Part shown: positions 1-46,786 of the stretch, one piece after another
Layout of the letters: each line of letters begins with the position of its first letter
Numbering within the stretch: the first letter of the stretch is position 1
DNA from: Amoebidium appalachense
Lineage: Eukaryota > Ichthyosporea
NCBI GenBank assembly: GCA_963693365.1
Contig: CAVNZM010000010.1
Coordinates: 3,658,001 to 3,722,000, forward strand
DNA length: 64,000 nt
Direction of reading: 5' to 3'
The notes under the pieces: generated by a model
The model's database searches: none
Told to the model about the DNA's origin: nothing
What the model saw: only the letters and a program-made list of their open reading frames with translations
Translations under genes and position numbers: made by a program

Positions 1-921
1 ATCCATGCCACACTATGTGTACGTGTATTGAATGCGTTTTGGCTCGTGTAATCCATGGATAGTTGTGTTTCATCTTCAAATCACATATATAACATATATG
101 CCCATTATCATTTGGAAGTCTTTGGCACAAACTTTGCCTTCTTCTGCATATCCCCCCCCCCCCCCCCCCCCTCCCTCCTCCCCCCCCCCCCCCCCCCCCA
201 AAGAAAAAAAGAAAAAAAGAAGACCCTCCCCCCCCCCCCCCCCCGCCCCTTCCGTCCCTCCCTCCCCAACCCCTACCCACCCATCTTATGCCCCCCCTGT
301 GTCATCCATGGTATTGCGGTGGTCATGTTTAATCTTCTGTTTATTGTGCACACGGTTGAGTGTTTCGGCAGATATGCTACAACAAATCATGAGTTTGTTT
401 TGCCATTCTTTGACTGCGAGCTTCTTCCCCTCCAATCCCCTCCCTCCCTTCCCCCCCCCCCCCCCTCCCTCCCTTTTCCACCTTCACCTACTCTATTTCG
501 CCACCAGAGAGTGTCTTCTGCTGCAACTAATACGGATATCCCCCCCCCCCCCCCCCCCCCCCCCCCCACCCACCCACCCACCCACCCACCCACCCCTTTA
601 CGTTGCTGGTGCAAAACGAGCAAACTAGCAAGGAAACACGCAACCAAATAATGTAGACGAGGGCACGTACAGAGCCATTGCGAGCACATCCACCATCCAC
701 TCACACGTACCTGCAGGCGCACACACATATCTATGCACATGCACACACTTGCCCACACGTGCACACACGCACAAGCACGCACGCGTGCGCGCGCGCGCAC
801 ACACACACACGATACACACGACACACACACACACACACGATACACACGACACACACACACACACACACACGATACACACACACACACGCGCGCGCGCGCG
901 CGCGCGCGCGTGCACGTGCAG
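1..921. other. Intronic or intergenic low-complexity DNA, no supported gene
   Basis: The stretch holds poly-C runs near 151-240 and 541-567, a CCCA array, and a mixed (CA)/(CG) array from about 720 to 910. It probably belongs to the intron before the first exon found at 922. A hydrophobic frame at about 308-410 could be a signal-peptide or membrane exon, but I see no splice pair that joins it in phase, so I do not call it. Confidence 0.6.
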
Positions 922-4520
<3,599 letters not shown>

Positions 4521-4712
4521 AACGTTTCGCGCCATAACTTAGGCTTGCACTGGGTCGACGAAACGGTACGAATGGGCATCAAAATAGGGAATGATCCGTG
4601 AATGATTCGTGAATAACTCGTGAAATAATTCCCTCCGGTGGGCAGTAGGCTGGATATTATGATGGTGTAGGTGGTGGTGTGATGGTTTGAGGTGGGTCGA
4701 AGGTTCCTTCAC

Positions 4713-4771
<59 letters not shown>

Positions 4772-4813
4772 TACACACACACGCACATACACGCACACCC
4801 ACACGCACGCCCG

Positions 4814-4891
<78 letters not shown>

Positions 4892-5655
4892 AACAAACGC
4901 CAACAAACACACCCACACACACACATGTCTGCAATGCCTGCTTGTAGTTTAGGCTGTCGGTTTAGTTTTTTATGATTATGCGAGCTCGAGGTAAGGCGGG
5001 GACTGTTGTGAGTGGTTGAATAAGGTGCGGGATGCCGGGGGGAGGGGGGGGGGGGGGGGAGGATATGGTCTTGACGCATGATTGCAGCATTTCAAATCGG
5101 ATGGGGCACTGTTTTTTGCAATATTTTTATTTTTATACTTTATCTGTCCTCCCTCTCTTCCCCCCCCCCCCCCCCCCCCCTTTTTCCCCACCACCACCAC
5201 CATCACCACCACCACCAGCACCCACTACCACAACTTTTTGAGGCTGCCAAAATTTATGTCTGTAGAGTCTTATGTAATGCTCGTCTGTTACATTTTATGG
5301 ATATAAATCTGTACTATATGCATGGAACCTGAATGTATGTTGGTACAAGGCGCTGGGATATGAAGCACTGATGTATGCAATCCAATCCACATGTGAGCAT
5401 GTATGAGGTCTATCGGTTATATTTGACTATGTAAATGATCCACGGCTTAACGCCACGGTGCACGTCAAGCCGTTGCTTTTTAATTTTTAAAAAACTAGTA
5501 ACTTTAAAGTCACCATACCGCCAAACAAATCCCAAAGGACCCCGTTTCAAGGCACTGGACGTGTACTAAAGTGCATGGTTCGGTTTTTATAATCTTATAA
5601 ACCACCATGCCCACTTGGTTCCTCGCAGGGAAGAGCGGTGCTGTGGTGAGGGGCC

Positions 5656-5706
<51 letters not shown>

Positions 5707-7109
5707 ACAAAGTTCACGCATAGGCAATTAGTTTCGTAACACCACCACCACCACCACACCCCATCATCCACCCATACCCACCGTAAATACTATACACAAC
5801 ACTTAGGACTTCCCAATACTGTAGATTGACCAATGAGAGCCCTCGGTTAACGTTTATTGCTAGCTTTTGAATGGAGGGGAGGACTGGAGCCTCCTGCCGG
5901 CGTGGCTGGGGTAGTAGCCCTGGGCAAAGTGTGTACTTTTAGTTAGGTTGTGAAGGATGGTTTAGCTTAGCTGAACTCATAGATAGCACCTTAACTAGTG
6001 TACTGTCGGTGCTGTGTGGTAGACGGTAGTTTCCCAGAGGGCCTGAAAAGGCTCTCCGGGAACTTCAACGTGACAAAATAAAAAAAATAAAGAAATAAAA
6101 GGCAATTGGTTTCGTAAGGGGGAAGGGGAAGGGGACAGCGAAGTAAACCGTTATGGGAAAACGGAAGCAAAGCAACGACAATCCCAGAAGCAGCGATCAG
6201 TAGCACGATTCGATGTGCAGTAGCACGATTCGATGTGCCTGGTCATCAATCATGCCATGCCGCGCCGCAATGGGTACTGTACATGCATGTACGACAGCAT
6301 GTACATGGCACCATTCAACCCGTGGCATGTCGAATGTGTGTGGTCACAGCGTGGTAGAACTGAACATAAATATGTGATTATAGCCATACTTGCAGTAACA
6401 GTCCACTCCCCCCATTCCCCCCCCCCCCCCCCCCCTCCGGCAGGGTTTAACGCAAAAATGAAACGTTACCGTTGATTGGAAACAAAAACCTCGCGCATAG
6501 CGTGAGATCGGCAAATCAAAACATAGCTGTTTAGTGGTGGATTTTGCCGCTTTGTTGCCCGCTTTCCGCCAGTCAATTAGGGGTATCAGTTGAAGTTTTC
6601 GAAAATAGATATACTTGATACTGTACCTTGATTTGTTAGAGTAATTAATCCGGATGGGAGCCTGGCCAATTAATTAATTTCTGAACAAGCAATATTAGTA
6701 TCTACAACTGCAGTCAGAGTAACGCAAAATGTATTTTTTATGTGTCTTTGAAAAAAAATGAAAAAAAATTAAAAAAAAGTAACACAACTCATTATTCACG
6801 CCTGAACGGGAATGGGATCCACTTTCATATCCTTTCCACACATTTAATGCCATGATTCAATCGAGAGGGCTCATCACTCGCGCAGTTTCACGATCACTTC
6901 CGAAGTGAAGCCACTGTGAAGTTCGGGTCGGTGTACACTAGTCAACGTTTGCAACATATATGCATGTTTTTAACGGCATACTAGTTACAAATTGTCTGTC
7001 GTTATTTTCTCCATACCAGTAAAATCTTTTGGTGGTGAGCCTAGGAAGTTTTGGCTTCCTTTTCTTTTCTCTCTTTCCCCGCTCTTTCCCCCCTCTTTTT
7101 GAGACACAG
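4521..7109. other. Intergenic spacer, no supported gene
   Basis: This holds (CA)n arrays at about 4715-4887, a 47-base G run at 5659-5705, and AT-richer unique sequence from 5710 to 7080. A short ATG frame near 6302 (MAPFNPWHVECVWSQRG) is followed by a hydrophobic stretch and could be a first exon of the next gene. I could not find a phase-matched donor and leave it uncalled. Confidence 0.55.
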
Positions 7110-15873
<8,764 letters not shown>

Positions 15874-16264
15874 ATGTTTACCGCACACACAACGAAATTA
15901 GCGCGGTTGGGGAGCAATGTCGCTCATCTACCCCTACACCAGCCCACGGTAGCAAGCAGGAGGGGCTTGTCCAGGTCGTTCAACCACAACAGGGACTACT
16001 ATCAGGTCGGTGCATGTTTCATTGTTTGTGTATATGTTTTGTGGGTTTAGATTCGCCCTTCTTGTTCTCTTTTTGTTTCGGATGGCTTCTTGTTTTGTCT
16101 GTTGTCACTCCTCTTCTATATTTATCTCGGTGTGGTGTGTGTGTGTGTGTGTATGTATGTCGATGCCTGGGTCTGTGTGTGCCTCTTTGCGGATGTGGTG
16201 TGTACTCTTCGTTTGCGAGGTGCACGCACGTGCAAGGGCATTCGCACACACATTCACACACAAA

Positions 16265-16308
<44 letters not shown>

Positions 16309-16401
16309 TTCTTATCTCTCTCACTCTATCTATCCCCTCTCCCGCTCTCTACTACATGTGTGTGTATGTGTGTGTGTGTGTGTGTACATGCATCAGTGGT
16401 A

Positions 16402-16446
<45 letters not shown>

Positions 16447-18514
16447 GTCACTGTCGGAGAGCAGTAGATGCGTTTATGTTTTTTTGTTGTTTTTTTGCGT
16501 GCAGGTGTTCATGGGGCGTTGGGGAATGTGCGTGTGTGTGTGGGAGGGGGGGGGGGGTTTGGGGTTTGGCTTTTCAAGGTTCAGATACGGCACATTCAAC
16601 TGCATGTGTGCTTGGTCAAACTGGTCGATTTGCAAGCTTGCAAAGCCCACCTTCATCTCTTGTGGATGTGTATGTGTTCTTTTATGTGTGTGTGTGGGTG
16701 TGTGTGTGGTGGGGGAGGGGGGGGGGATAGTGGAGGTGGAACGGTACCCTGCAAGTTTGTGTGTGGTAGGTGTGCTTTGACTCTTTCTGTCACCATTTTA
16801 TCTCTGTGTTTCGTTTCTCCACATACACTTTGTTCTTGGAACCCCCTGGGGATGTGTGTGTGTGTATGTGTGCGTGTGTGTGGTTTGGCGCCGGGGTGGA
16901 GGGGGGGGGGGATGGAATGCGAAAATAGAACGGAGCTAAGACATGGGTGTCATTTTTTTTCTTTTTTTCTTTTCTTTTTTGTGTTTTCTTGTGGTTTTTG
17001 GAGGTGGGGGGACAAAGGAGGATGGGAAGGGAGAAACGATGGAATGAAGAGATAACATTTGCGCGCGCGCGCGTGTGTGTGTGTGTCTTTGGGAGGGAGG
17101 AGGGGAGGGGGAGGGGGGCTCTGACAGAGGGGGGGGGGGGGGGGGGGGGGCAGACAAGTAACGAGTACCCCTCTCCTCCCCCCCCCCCCCTCCCCCCCCT
17201 TTTGTTCTTGCTGCCGTAGGCGCTAGGAGTGCCGCAGACAGCCACACAGAAAGAAATCAAGGAGCGATTTTTCAGTTTGTGCAAGCAACTGCACCCAGAC
17301 AAGAACCTTACAGCTGAGCTGAAGGTGGGTGTGTGTGTGGTGTGTGTGTGTTTGGAAGGGGGGGGGGGGGGGGGGTGTAGTTGTGTGTGTGTGTGGTGGA
17401 TGGGTGAGGTGAATGGGTGTGGGTACAGGGACGGTTTTTAGTCTGTGCAAGCAACTGGGTAGCCCAGACACGAATTCTCGCGTGAGAGTTGAAGGTGTGT
17501 TCGCGTGTGTGGTTGCGGGCGGCGAGGGGGGGGGGGGGGGGGGGGGGGGGAATAAAGGCTCGTTGGTTTGTGCGTGTGTGGTAGGTGGGTGTGTAGGTGT
17601 TGTGTGTGGGTGGGTGTGGGTTTTTCCAAGTGTCCTGCAATTGCTTTCCTTTCTAGGGTTTAGATTTTTGTCACTGACACCACCCGTTGGTTGATTCTAT
17701 CTATGGCCTGCAATGCTATTGTCGCCTTTATTCCTTCATGCCCGTTTAAATATGATACCGATTTTTTATCCCCTCTTTTTTTTTTTTTTTTTTTTTTTTG
17801 CAAGAGCACCACAAGAACCACGTTTTTGTTTCATCCTGCCTTTTTAAAATTTAAATCAACTTTTAAAGTTATATCCGCAGATTTTCATTTGCAGAAGCAC
17901 CACAAGGACCATGCCTTTATTATCTTCACGTCTTTTTTAAAAATCTGACACCCTTCCTATTCATTATAATTTCAAACCTTTTTTTATTTTTATCCACCCA
18001 TTTCCATTCGCAAGAGCGCCACAAGAGACCCGTACGGCCTTGTCCCTTCCTATCCATTTCAATCTCAAATCTATTATTTTAAGATTTAAATAATGAACCA
18101 AGCAGTTTCATTTGTCCAGGAGCACCACAAGGACCACTATGTGCGCATCAATGAGGCATATACCGTGCTGGGAAACCCAACACGGCGCCAAAAATACGAC
18201 CAGGTGATACCCCCCCCCCCCCCCTCCCCCCCCCCCCCCCCCCCCCCCTGCCCCTCCTTCCTTCCTTGTTGAATCGGGACTCCCCAGATTGATGAGTTCT
18301 GTTCAGGACCTTTTCCCTGCAAATTTCGATCTTTATTCCCCCCTCCCTCCCTCCCGGTGATATTTATTGGCGGAGGGAAGGGGGGGGGGGGGGGCATTTT
18401 TTGATTTTCCTCACCCTCATTTGCATCCCCCCCCCCCCCCCCCCCCCCAGCCTCTTTTATTCTCCCGTGTTGGTGACACAACCTGGTGTGTGCTTGTGCC
18501 TGGTTAGATGACAC

Positions 18515-18546
<32 letters not shown>

Positions 18547-18592
18547 CGGTAAACTAGCTTCTTGCCAATTCCTCACCAATGTATGATGCATG

Positions 18593-18625
<33 letters not shown>

Positions 18626-19320
18626 CCTTCCTTGTACACAAACCTCCTTGCTCATTTCTCAACCGTGTGTGGTGGTTGGTGCATGTCTATATGACAGAGA
18701 GTAGGTTCTGGTGTGGTAACTGTTTTGAAGCACCTCTAACCCCCCAATGGCCCACAGTTACGACTTAATCATATTAGCATGTCTGCCCGGTTCGAAGCCG
18801 AAGTAGGTAAGCTTTAAAAAACATTTCCCCCCCCCCCCCCCCCCCCCCCCTCTTTCCACTCTCCCATGGGGCATCACAATTCCAGCTGCCTCTTGTAGTT
18901 AAAAGATACCTTGCATGTTCCTTGTATGTGGTTTCCCAACTGCTTAGGCGCCGTGCGTCAAAATATAAGGGGGTGTTTTTTGGGGGGGAAGGGGGGGGGG
19001 GAGGCGGAAGAAGAGATACATGTCGATATTAAAAGCCGACATAGGGCACTGAGTCAACCCTATAAAGCCACCAACACCCACCTCAGCACACACACGTTTG
19101 AGCTTACCATACATGCGCACCCACCCACACAAACGCACAACAAACATGCACACGTTCAATCATCCGCTGGCTTGCTTATTTTTCTCATTCACTAGCTTTG
19201 TTACTTTCGGCGCACATGTACACACACACACACACACACACACAAGGTGCGCGCACACGCACACCACACACACATGCCCAAATATTCACATACATACACC
19301 CGCACATTGCAACCTAACTA

Positions 19321-19356
<36 letters not shown>

Positions 19357-19926
19357 CCCCTCTCCACACAAAAGCACACCCACACGTACACATAGGCGCA
19401 CACTTGCCAACACACCGACCCACCCTCCCACCTTCACACACACACGTGCACACACACGTACACATACATACACACTTCCGCCACAAACACACTTACGTGC
19501 ACTACACACTCGTACACACACATGTACATACACGTACACCCACCCACCCACCCATAATCCCCCCCCTCCCCCCGCACACACACACACACGTACACGTACA
19601 CGTACACACACACGTACACGTACACACACACGTACATACACACACACACGTACACGTACACACACACACACACGTACACGTACACACAAACACGCACACG
19701 CGTACACGCGTACACAGCCGCAGCCACCACCGAGGAGCAAGTGCGTCTCAGTGCGTTCTACCACCGGCCCATGTTCATGGTCGGGGTGATGGTGGCATCC
19801 ATTGTGCTGGGTGCATTTTTCCAGTTTGCAGTCGATACGTGGTTGATCGATCCGAGGGAGAAGTACAGAACTAGGTTCCTGGAGTCACAGGTGAGCATAT
19901 TCCTATGTCTTGTTTCTGTTTTGTTT

Positions 19927-19957
<31 letters not shown>

Positions 19958-20335
19958 AGGGGGAGGGGGGGGAGGGGGAGGGGGGGGAGGGCTGTGGTGT
20001 CATGATTGTTAATAAGGAGTGTATTGGGATTTGTCCCCGGGGGGGGGGGGGGGGGGGGGAGCAGCGTTCATGCATGTTTGGGTGTGTGTGTGTATATGTG
20101 TGTGTGCGCGCGAGTGCGAGTGTGCGAGTGTGGGTGTGGGTGGGTGTTTTTCGTCTATTCGAGGGAGAAAGATAAGGCTGGGTTCTTGGAACCACGGGTG
20201 TGAATATTCTCCCGGGAACTGGGTTTTTTGCTTGAGATGTGATAATGGGTGTCAAGTTGCATGCAGAGGGGAGGGTAGGGGGAGATACAAGGGGAAAGTG
20301 TGTGTGTGTGGGGCGGGAGGGGGGAAGGGGGTCGC

Positions 20336-20366
<31 letters not shown>

Positions 20367-20521
20367 TGTGTGTGTGGTTGGTCGATCCGGGGGAGAAATA
20401 CAGGGCTAGGTTCTTGGATTCACAGGTGTGGATTATCTCCCCCGGAACGTCCCAGATGTGATTCTCTTGCCCGTGGTATGATGTAGGAGGAAGATGGGGT
20501 GGGGGGAGGAAGGAATGGTGT

Positions 20522-20552
<31 letters not shown>

Positions 20553-21414
20553 GGGGGGGCATTGTGTGTGTGTGTGTTGTGTTTATTGTGTGTGCGTTTG
20601 CAGTAACAGGGAGGGGGGGGGGGTTGTTCTCGTGATTGTTCGGCGATATAGATCAGGAGCCTCTTGAGTCTTGGGGCAATCGATCTTCGATCTGATTGGC
20701 TCGGTGTCATGTGCAGAATCGAAACAGCCAATATCATTGGCAGAACAGTCCCATCTTGAGGGCACAGCTGCAGGAGCCAGCGCCAGAGAGTGCGCAGGTG
20801 TGTGTGTGTGTTTTGGGGAGTGGAGGGGATGTGGGTGGGCGTGTGTGTGTGTGTGTGTGGTGGTGGGGTGTGTGTGGGGGGGGGGGGGGGGGGGGGAGGG
20901 GTGGGGGTGGGGGGGGGGGGGGGGGGGTGGCTGGGTGGCTGGGTGTGGGTGGCTGAGTGACCAGGTGGGGGGAGGGGGGTCGTAGGGTGGGTAGGTTGGG
21001 TGGTTTGGTGTGTGTGTGTGTCAATGTATGTGTGTGTGCTTGTGTTTGCCAAGTCAGCCGCACGCCTTTTTATCCCCATCTTTGTCTGTGGGTGTGGTGT
21101 CCCTCGCTGGCTAACTCTCTCTCTTTCTCCTCTCAGTGTTGTGTGTGTGTGTGTGTGTGTGTGCGTGCGTGTGTGTGTGTGTGAGCTAGAGAGAGAGAGA
21201 GCTAGAGAGAAAGTGTGTGCGTGTGGGTGTTGCATATACAAATCAAGAACATGCCAAAACAAAAGGGTTACTTGATTGGGTTTGGAGGTAGCTTGAGCAG
21301 TTGCCATAAAAAAGGAATTTTGGAAAAAAAGGGGTTTATGCCGGCATTGCCGTTAATGCCAGTGGGGTTGCTAATGGAACCTCAACCCCGCAGGCCGAAG
21401 TACAAAATGCATGA
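15874..21414 (+). CDS. Membrane-anchored J-domain co-chaperone, DNAJC4/DNAJC30-like
   Basis: Exons 15874-16005, 17220-17324, 18120-18203, 18758-18806, 19718-19890 and 20717-20797 chain in phase; a six-codon last exon at 21394-21414 is tentative. The product is about 214 residues, near the size of DNAJC4 and DNAJC30. Residues 1-38 are rich in Arg and Ser without acidic residues, like a mitochondrial presequence. The J domain runs from about 41 to 107: DYYQALGVP, a basic helix II ([14 protein letters not shown]), HPD at 69-71, then [10 protein letters not shown] and RRQKYDQ. A single membrane span follows at about 143-165 ([19 protein letters not shown]) and then [16 protein letters not shown] proteins use HPD to stimulate Hsp70 ATP hydrolysis; here it would act at a membrane, likely mitochondrial. 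Helix III and the loop are too ordinary to choose between DNAJC4 and DNAJC30. Three introns carry extra partial copies of neighbouring exons. Confidence 0.85.
17431..17494 (+). pseudogene. Decayed copy of the HPD exon of the J-protein gene
   Basis: The second half of the exon 17220-17324 with its donor is repeated 107 bp after the exon's end. The copy keeps TTTTTAGTCTGTGCAAGCAACT and GAAGGTGTGT, but HPDKN has become GSPDTN and an in-frame TAG precedes it. It has no acceptor of its own, so it is a dead exon copy rather than an alternative exon. Confidence 0.8.
17800..18035 (+). pseudogene. Three decayed copies of the start of J-protein exon 3
   Basis: The true exon at 18120 begins GAGCACCACAAGGACCAC after an AG acceptor. 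Related starts lie at 17804 (GAGCACCACAAGAACCAC), 17895 (AAGCACCACAAGGACCAT after GCAG) and 18014 (GAGCGCCACAAGAGACCC), about 91, 119 and 106 bp apart. The T-rich sequence between them is also similar, so whole units of intron plus exon start were repeated. None continues into the rest of the exon. Confidence 0.8.
20142..20430 (+). pseudogene. Two copies of the end of J-protein exon 5 with its donor
   Basis: The end of exon 5 (to 19890) codes for [17 protein letters not shown] before GTGAGC. A damaged copy lies at 20142-20200. A better one at 20375-20427 is still open and reads [17 protein letters not shown] before GTGTGG. Both also share intron sequence after the donor (TATTCTCCCGGGAACT and TTATCTCCCCCGGAACG). 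The second could act as an alternative 5' splice region only if an acceptor existed upstream, which I do not see. Confidence 0.8.
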
Positions 21415-21549
21415 AAACACAATGAAGACGCCCGGTGGCCGTGTGTGCCAGCCCGGCCGCTGCTCGAATGTTTTTTTTTTTTTTTTTTCCCTTCGCCCTC
21501 TCTCTCTTTTTTCTTTTCTTTTCTTTTCTTTTCTTTTCTTTTTTTTTCT

Positions 21550-21590
<41 letters not shown>

Positions 21591-22015
21591 TGCATATGCA
21601 TGTGATTCATTGGGGAATTCGTTGGGTAGGAGTTGCATCATTATGCCTGACTGTTGTTTAGGCTTTCTGGAAATGGCTGAGACGTACAATCATTCCGATT
21701 ATATTTACTGTGTTCGTAAACTTTCGGCAGTGTTGTGCGGGAAAGGTGGTCATGTTAAGAGTTATGTTTAGGCGTTCCAATAATTTGGCATCGATCCGTA
21801 TATGTGCGGCGGTACTGTATGCAATAGAAGGTAGATTTGTAATGTGACGCGCCCGGCCCGGACCTGGGCTGTATATATTTAGTTTGTAGTTTGTGAATAG
21901 ATACATACATAAATACATACGACACACGTGTTCTCCCCCTCTGCGCTGACGTTGCAAGTCGGGGTAATGTGAGTACATATGTCACATGTAAGGGCCCAAC
22001 TACATGAGCATAATG

Positions 22016-22103
22016 AACTCGCTTTTGGCGTATTAACGATGCTCTAGCTTAATAGTTATCAACAAGCTTTTTGCCTAATTAATAATTATGCTAAAAGCGA
22101 GTT
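22016..22103. repeat. 88-bp inverted repeat, hairpin or tiny MITE
   Basis: The left end AACTCGCTTTTGGCGTA and the reverse complement of the right end AACTCGCTTTTAGCATA match perfectly over the first 11 bases and 15 of 17 overall. The centre is AT-rich. It may be a very short non-autonomous transposon or a stem-loop. I found no second copy in the window. Confidence 0.55.
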
Positions 22104-22110
22104 AAAATTT

Positions 22111-22233
22111 TTATGATGGCCGGCAAACCTTTCCTTCTGTGGCGCGACTGATCATGTCCCAACTCATACCCTTGAAAAATGGAATAGACTTGTTCACATG
22201 GACGGTGGGTGAGGCCTCAGTCAGGACGTGGTC
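22111..22233 (-). pseudogene. Possible C-terminal fragment of an AGC-type protein kinase
   Basis: The minus strand reads VNKSIPFFKGMSWDMISRATEGKVCRPS before TAA at 22111-22113. The order PFFKG-x-x-WD-x-I followed by a GKV-x-x-P motif resembles the end of AGC kinase catalytic domains (HPFF-x-x-I-x-W). The usual HP is IP here. No upstream kinase exon is visible on this strand, so it is a remnant or chance. Confidence 0.25.
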
Positions 22234-23729
22234 GGAGGCACGCACGTGCACAAACATGCACAAACATGCACGGACATATGCATTTGCACGCGTGGTAGTT
22301 GGATGCATCCCACACATGTACATGCTATGATGTGTGCATGCACCACACAATCACATACCTATTGTAGCAACACACCTACGCCGTACGGACCACATCATAT
22401 ACATGCACAAGAACACGTTTGCCTAGGCCTACACAATAATGCATGATACAACCGTGGTTACACATCTCTACGTAGCTACACGTCACACATTCAGGGACGG
22501 GACACACCCCGGTACAACATTCGTGCACGAACACGTTCGCCTACGTGTACACATCTTTGGTTGTGCGAATTCAATTAATTAATTGCTTTGCTCACCTTGT
22601 ACTCATAGATGCATGCCACCATGAGGTAACTGTTTACGCTGTCACCGAGGCACAGAGAGACCAGTCTCAGGGGGTTTACAATACACTGTGCATAAACCCC
22701 CTCAGGTATATACGGGTTTTTCTTTTTTTTTCTTTTTTTTTTTTTTCTTTTTCCCTTTTTTTTTTCGCTCGGTACGTATATCGATATCCCCTCAGCGTTA
22801 TATCATGATCAGGTACAAAGATGTCGGGTAATGGTTATGATCAGGGGTTTCTAGATCTCGAGCTCTATAGCTATGAAGAATGTGCACGTTTTTCTAGAAA
22901 AGACCAGAAAAGTAGGTGCGCAAACTGAGAAAGAAGATCACTTGACTGGTGTACCACCATCCCATACATATGCCCGCGAACACACCCATCCCACCATCGC
23001 CGAGCACGCACACACGACTTAGCACATGCACATACACAAGAGCACACACAGACACACGCACCCCAACACGATCAGGCACGCGGACACGCGCGGGCACACC
23101 AAAGGTTGACACCAGCGTGCACGTGGAACACGGGAAGGGGGAGGAGAGGGAGGGGGGGGGGGGGGGGGGGGGGGGAGGGGGGGGGGGGGGGGAGGGGGGG
23201 GGGGAGGGGGGGGGGAGGGGGGAATGGGGGTACCCCTTATAACGAATTTCGTGGAATTTCTTTGCTCTGTGCAGACAATCAAATGTGCATACGATTCAAT
23301 ATGCAGACAACAGAAATGTGCAGGCGATATCCAGCTTTTTAAATTTAAGCAGCTGACATTGGGTATTACACGATTTTTCCGTGTACAATATTACCAGCGG
23401 CGCCCGGCCACCTGAATTTTCACACCTCTGGGCATATCTCGTTTCCGGTATATCTCTTCCAGACAAATTTCCATATCTCGAATGTGTATTATTTTTTACA
23501 CCCACGCAACGTTAACCCCACTGGCACTATCCCAATTGAGACCAATGCAACCCTCATATTTTACAAGTCCGTTTACATACCACCAACTAATCGCATCATC
23601 TATTCAGGCATTTATCATGATAAGGCCAGCACAATAATTGGGAATTAAATTATCATTGCTATATATTTTCGTACATCGTTCATTTATATCACAACACGAA
23701 CCCGGTGGGTGATTTTCAGCACCCTTCCT

Positions 23730-23761
<32 letters not shown>

Positions 23762-24000
23762 CCCCCCCCCCTTTCCCCAACCAAGCCTTATCGATATATC
23801 GAACACAGAACCATGGACACTACCCATCAACAGAATGCAGAATGCACCCACCAATAAAACCTCTGTGTCATCAAAATGAATAGAGACTGGACCGAATCGC
23901 TTTGAAATTTCGTAGTGGTAAAACAACGTCTCTAACTGATACGAAACCTTCTGGGGATGGAATTATAACTATGCCCCTCCATACATATGTTTGTGATTAA

Positions 24001-24021
24001 TGGTGTGTGTGCGTGCGTGTG

Positions 24022-24117
<96 letters not shown>
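24001..24117. repeat. (GTGC)n followed by (GT)n
   Basis: GTGC tetranucleotides (about 24023-24081) pass into GT (about 24081-24115). The array lies about 165 bp beyond the stop codon of the ABC transporter gene. Confidence 0.95.
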
Positions 24118-24119
<2 letters not shown>

Positions 24120-24281
24120 TGTGTATGTGTTTGTATGTGTGGGTGTGGGTGTGCGTGCACGTGCGCGTGTGTGTACGTGTGCGTCTGCATGCGCGCACGC
24201 ATGCGTGTCCAACTGATATTATATTATATCATATTATCCCACATCAGTATAAAAATTTTAACAAAAAAATTGTCGTGTTTG

Positions 24282-46684
<22,403 letters not shown>

Positions 46685-46754
46685 TTATTAGAAGGTGGTG
46701 TCTGTGTATATAACACATTGTTTGATTGCATTTATATGGCCTTGAATAGTGATG

Positions 46755-46786
<32 letters not shown>

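Larger units (their letters stand above)
21415..24281. other. Intergenic region between convergent genes
   Basis: The J-protein gene (+) and the ABC gene (-) point towards each other here. Contents are a T run and a 33-base G run near 21541-21589, unique sequence from 21590 to 23130 with one short inverted repeat and one kinase-like frame, G-rich DNA at 23150-23222, poly-C at 23730-23771, and a GTGC/GT array at 24001-24117. No AATAAA is placed convincingly for either gene. Confidence 0.6.

Noticed and set aside
308-430. Signal-peptide-like frame MVLRWSCLIFCLLCTRLSVSA
   Set aside because: Attractive hydrophobic start, but no donor was found that joins 922 in the needed phase; left as unproven.
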